Source: Gemmatimonadaceae bacterium (GTDB taxonomy: Bacteria > Gemmatimonadota > Gemmatimonadetes > Gemmatimonadales > Gemmatimonadaceae). Taken from it: a stretch of DNA of 32,952 bases. The notes below the pieces were generated by a model, which was not told the origin of the DNA, did not search any database, and saw only the letters and a program-made list of their open reading frames with translations. Below are positions 31,585 to 32,952 of the stretch, in pieces (position 1 is the first letter of the stretch; every line of letters begins with the position of its first letter). The position numbers and the translations under genes were made by a program. The stretch covers positions 1 to 32,952 of the forward strand of contig JANWLO010000156.1 in the NCBI GenBank assembly GCA_025450815.1, read 5' to 3'.

Positions 31585-32598
31585 TCACTCAGCCCGGTCC
31601 GACGCGCGACGATGGTGCGTGCCGTCCGATTCCATGCGGCCGCGACGTTCGCGCCAGTGCAGCAGCAGGTCGGGTGCGATGGCGACCGCGAGCAGCGTCA
31701 CCGGAAGGTTCTGGATGAGCTGCAACAGCAGCGCGACCGCCACGGCCGAGTCGCGGTTGAGGCCGAGCGCCTGGGCGGTGACGCCGTAAACCATCTGAAA
31801 GACGCCGACGTTGCCGGGCGTCGCGCGCACGAGAAACCCCACGTTGGCGGTGATGAGTGTGGTCACGCTGCCAACGATAGTGATCGGAAAGTGCGCCGCC
31901 ACCGCGACGAGGTGATACGTCGCGATTTGCGCGGCCCAGTTCACGAGCGCAAGCGCCATCGCGAACGCGATGCGCTCGAGCGTGAGGATGTTGCGCACGC
32001 TCTCCATGAATTTGCCGAGATAGCTGCGCATTCGACCGAGGAGCGTGGCCGGATACACCGTTGCCGCGACGACTCCGGGCGCGCGGCGCAGGAGAACGGC
32101 GAACAGCACGATTATGCCAAGCAGCGCGCCCACGGCAACGAAGCGCCAGCGCGCGATCTCATGCGGCATGGGAAGCAGATACGCGGCGCCGGCCATCAGC
32201 ACGATGTAGCCGATCAGATCGAACAGCCGCTCGAGCGCGAGCGCCGCGAGCACGGCGGCGCTCGACGCGCCGGATGCGCGCGTCACGAATACGGCGCGCG
32301 CGGCGTCGCCGCTATTCGCGATGAGAATGTTGTTGAGCCCCGCGCCGGCCACGGTAGCCTTGACCGCGAGCGAGAGCGATGGGACTCCAACGGCTCGGAG
32401 GAAAATCCACCACGTGACCGCCTTGGCGCCGAGCGTCACGAAGTTCGCGAGCGTGGCGATGAGGAGGATCGGCCATGAGGCGGAGCGGATCGCGGTCCAC
32501 GCCGAGCTCCAGTCGATGGTGCGACCGTAGAGCACGACCGCAACGAGCATGGCGATCGAGAAGATCCAGCGAATCGCGCGCTTCGTTCCAGCGTGCAT
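31585..32598 (-). CDS. Lysylphosphatidylglycerol synthase-type transmembrane (flippase-like, UPF0104) protein
   Basis: This 337-residue integral membrane protein has eight or so hydrophobic helices (the first at about 10-25). It belongs to the family of the MprF N-terminal flippase domain, with the characteristic ALERLFDLIGY, NSGDAARAVFV and FLVRATPGNVGVFQ motifs. No synthase domain is attached, so it is a stand-alone member; such proteins have been linked to lipid translocation but substrates are mostly unknown. The C-terminus is basic and polar (about 30 residues). The ATG is at 32598, 74 bases after the end of the GlcG/HbpS-type gene on the same strand. Confidence 0.88.
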   Translation of the reverse strand: MHAGTKRAIRWIFSIAMLVAVVLYGRTIDWSSAWTAIRSASWPILLIATLANFVTLGAKAVTWWIFLRAVGVPSLSLAVKATVAGAGLNNILIANSGDAARAVFVTRASGASSAAVLAALALERLFDLIGYIVLMAGAAYLLPMPHEIARWRFVAVGALLGIIVLFAVLLRRAPGVVAATVYPATLLGRMRSYLGKFMESVRNILTLERIAFAMALALVNWAAQIATYHLVAVAAHFPITIVGSVTTLITANVGFLVRATPGNVGVFQMVYGVTAQALGLNRDSAVAVALLLQLIQNLPVTLLAVAIAPDLLLHWRERRGRMESDGTHHRRASDRAE

Positions 32599-32672
32599 CA
32601 GCGTGCGCCGATGATGACGACGTCCGACTTGTGCGTGCTCACTCTGCCTTTGCGTGGGGCGCGAATGGCGCG

Positions 32673-32952
32673 TCAGCGCGCGAACGCGGCGAGTCCGATC
32701 TGTGCGACCTGCTCATCCTGCACGGCGGTCACGCCGCTCACGCCAATCGCGCCGATCACCTGCTGCTCGACTATGATGGGCAGTCCGCCCTGCATCGGGA
32801 TGACGCCCTCGAGCGAAAGGAGCGAGACGCGGCCGCTGGCTACGGAGTCCTCGAGCAGCTTCGAGGGGCGCTTGAATCGCGCCGCCGTGCGTGCCTTGCC
32901 GATCGCGATCGACTCGCTCGCCGGCTGAGTGTTGTCGAGGCGGTGGAAGACA
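32673..32952 (-). CDS. GlcG/HbpS family (DUF336) protein, C-terminal part
   Basis: The last 93 codons before the stop at 32675-32673 are inside the window; the gene runs off the right edge. The visible part has ESIAIGKARTAARFKRPS, EGVIPMQGGLPIIV and the family hallmark GAIGVSGVTAVQDEQVAQIGL. HbpS of Streptomyces binds heme and GlcG is linked to glycolate use, so the role here is open. The reading is in frame from the edge with no stop. Confidence 0.88.
   Translation of the reverse strand, partial: VFHRLDNTQPASESIAIGKARTAARFKRPSKLLEDSVASGRVSLLSLEGVIPMQGGLPIIVEQQVIGAIGVSGVTAVQDEQVAQIGLAAFAR

Overview
The window is GC-rich DNA from a Gram-negative (diderm) bacterium. It encodes a beta-barrel porin ending in Phe, several lipoproteins, an OmpA-type peptidoglycan-binding lipoprotein and a phosphate ABC system with its own sensor pair. 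GTG starts and GTGA/ATGA stop-start overlaps are frequent. The gene content fits Gemmatimonadota or a related soil lineage, but that is an impression; no rRNA or other decisive marker is present. I see no tRNA, CRISPR array, transposase or phage gene.

Layout. (1) 1-9852, all minus strand: a phosphate-starvation island. In transcription order it reads udk-phoB-phoR, a palindromic repeat, pstS2-porin, then pstS1-pstC-pstA-pstB1-pstB2 (the last cut by the left edge). Three sites with GTNAC repeats at 11-bp spacing, as in a Pho box, lie upstream of udk, pstS2 and pstS1. (2) 10018-13852, plus strand: a nucleotide-scavenging operon (secreted 5'-nucleotidase, a small unknown protein, adenosine deaminase, purine nucleoside phosphorylase), divergent from udk-phoBR. 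Together these two blocks can release phosphate from nucleotides outside the cytoplasm, import it, and salvage the nucleoside. (3) 13822-20442: thiD (minus), a degenerate GGDEF protein, then a tightly overlapping plus-strand operon (SpoU-type RNA methyltransferase, prepilin peptidase, a Clp-like ATPase with only the first AAA domain, a lipoprotein metalloprotease). Two inverted copies of an unrecognised ~300-bp repeat flank this block, both between convergent genes. (4) 20459-24206, minus: DUF445 membrane protein and Lon protease. (5) 24288-30740, plus: ffh, rpsP, rimM, trmD, rplS, rnhB, the usual translation/SRP cluster. It is interrupted between trmD and rplS by a cassette: a lower-GC leader, a cyclic-di-GMP-I (GEMM-I) riboswitch, a subtilisin-like lipoprotein protease with two PKD domains, and a strong UUCG-loop terminator. 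(6) 30858-32952: an OmpA-family lipoprotein with a terminator, then on the minus strand a flippase-like membrane protein and the end of a GlcG/HbpS-family gene.

The most notable items are the riboswitch-controlled protease cassette inside a conserved ribosomal operon, the paired ~300-bp inverted repeats (one of which supplies the C-terminal codons of the phosphorylase gene), and the Pho-box-linked phosphate and nucleotide scavenging island.
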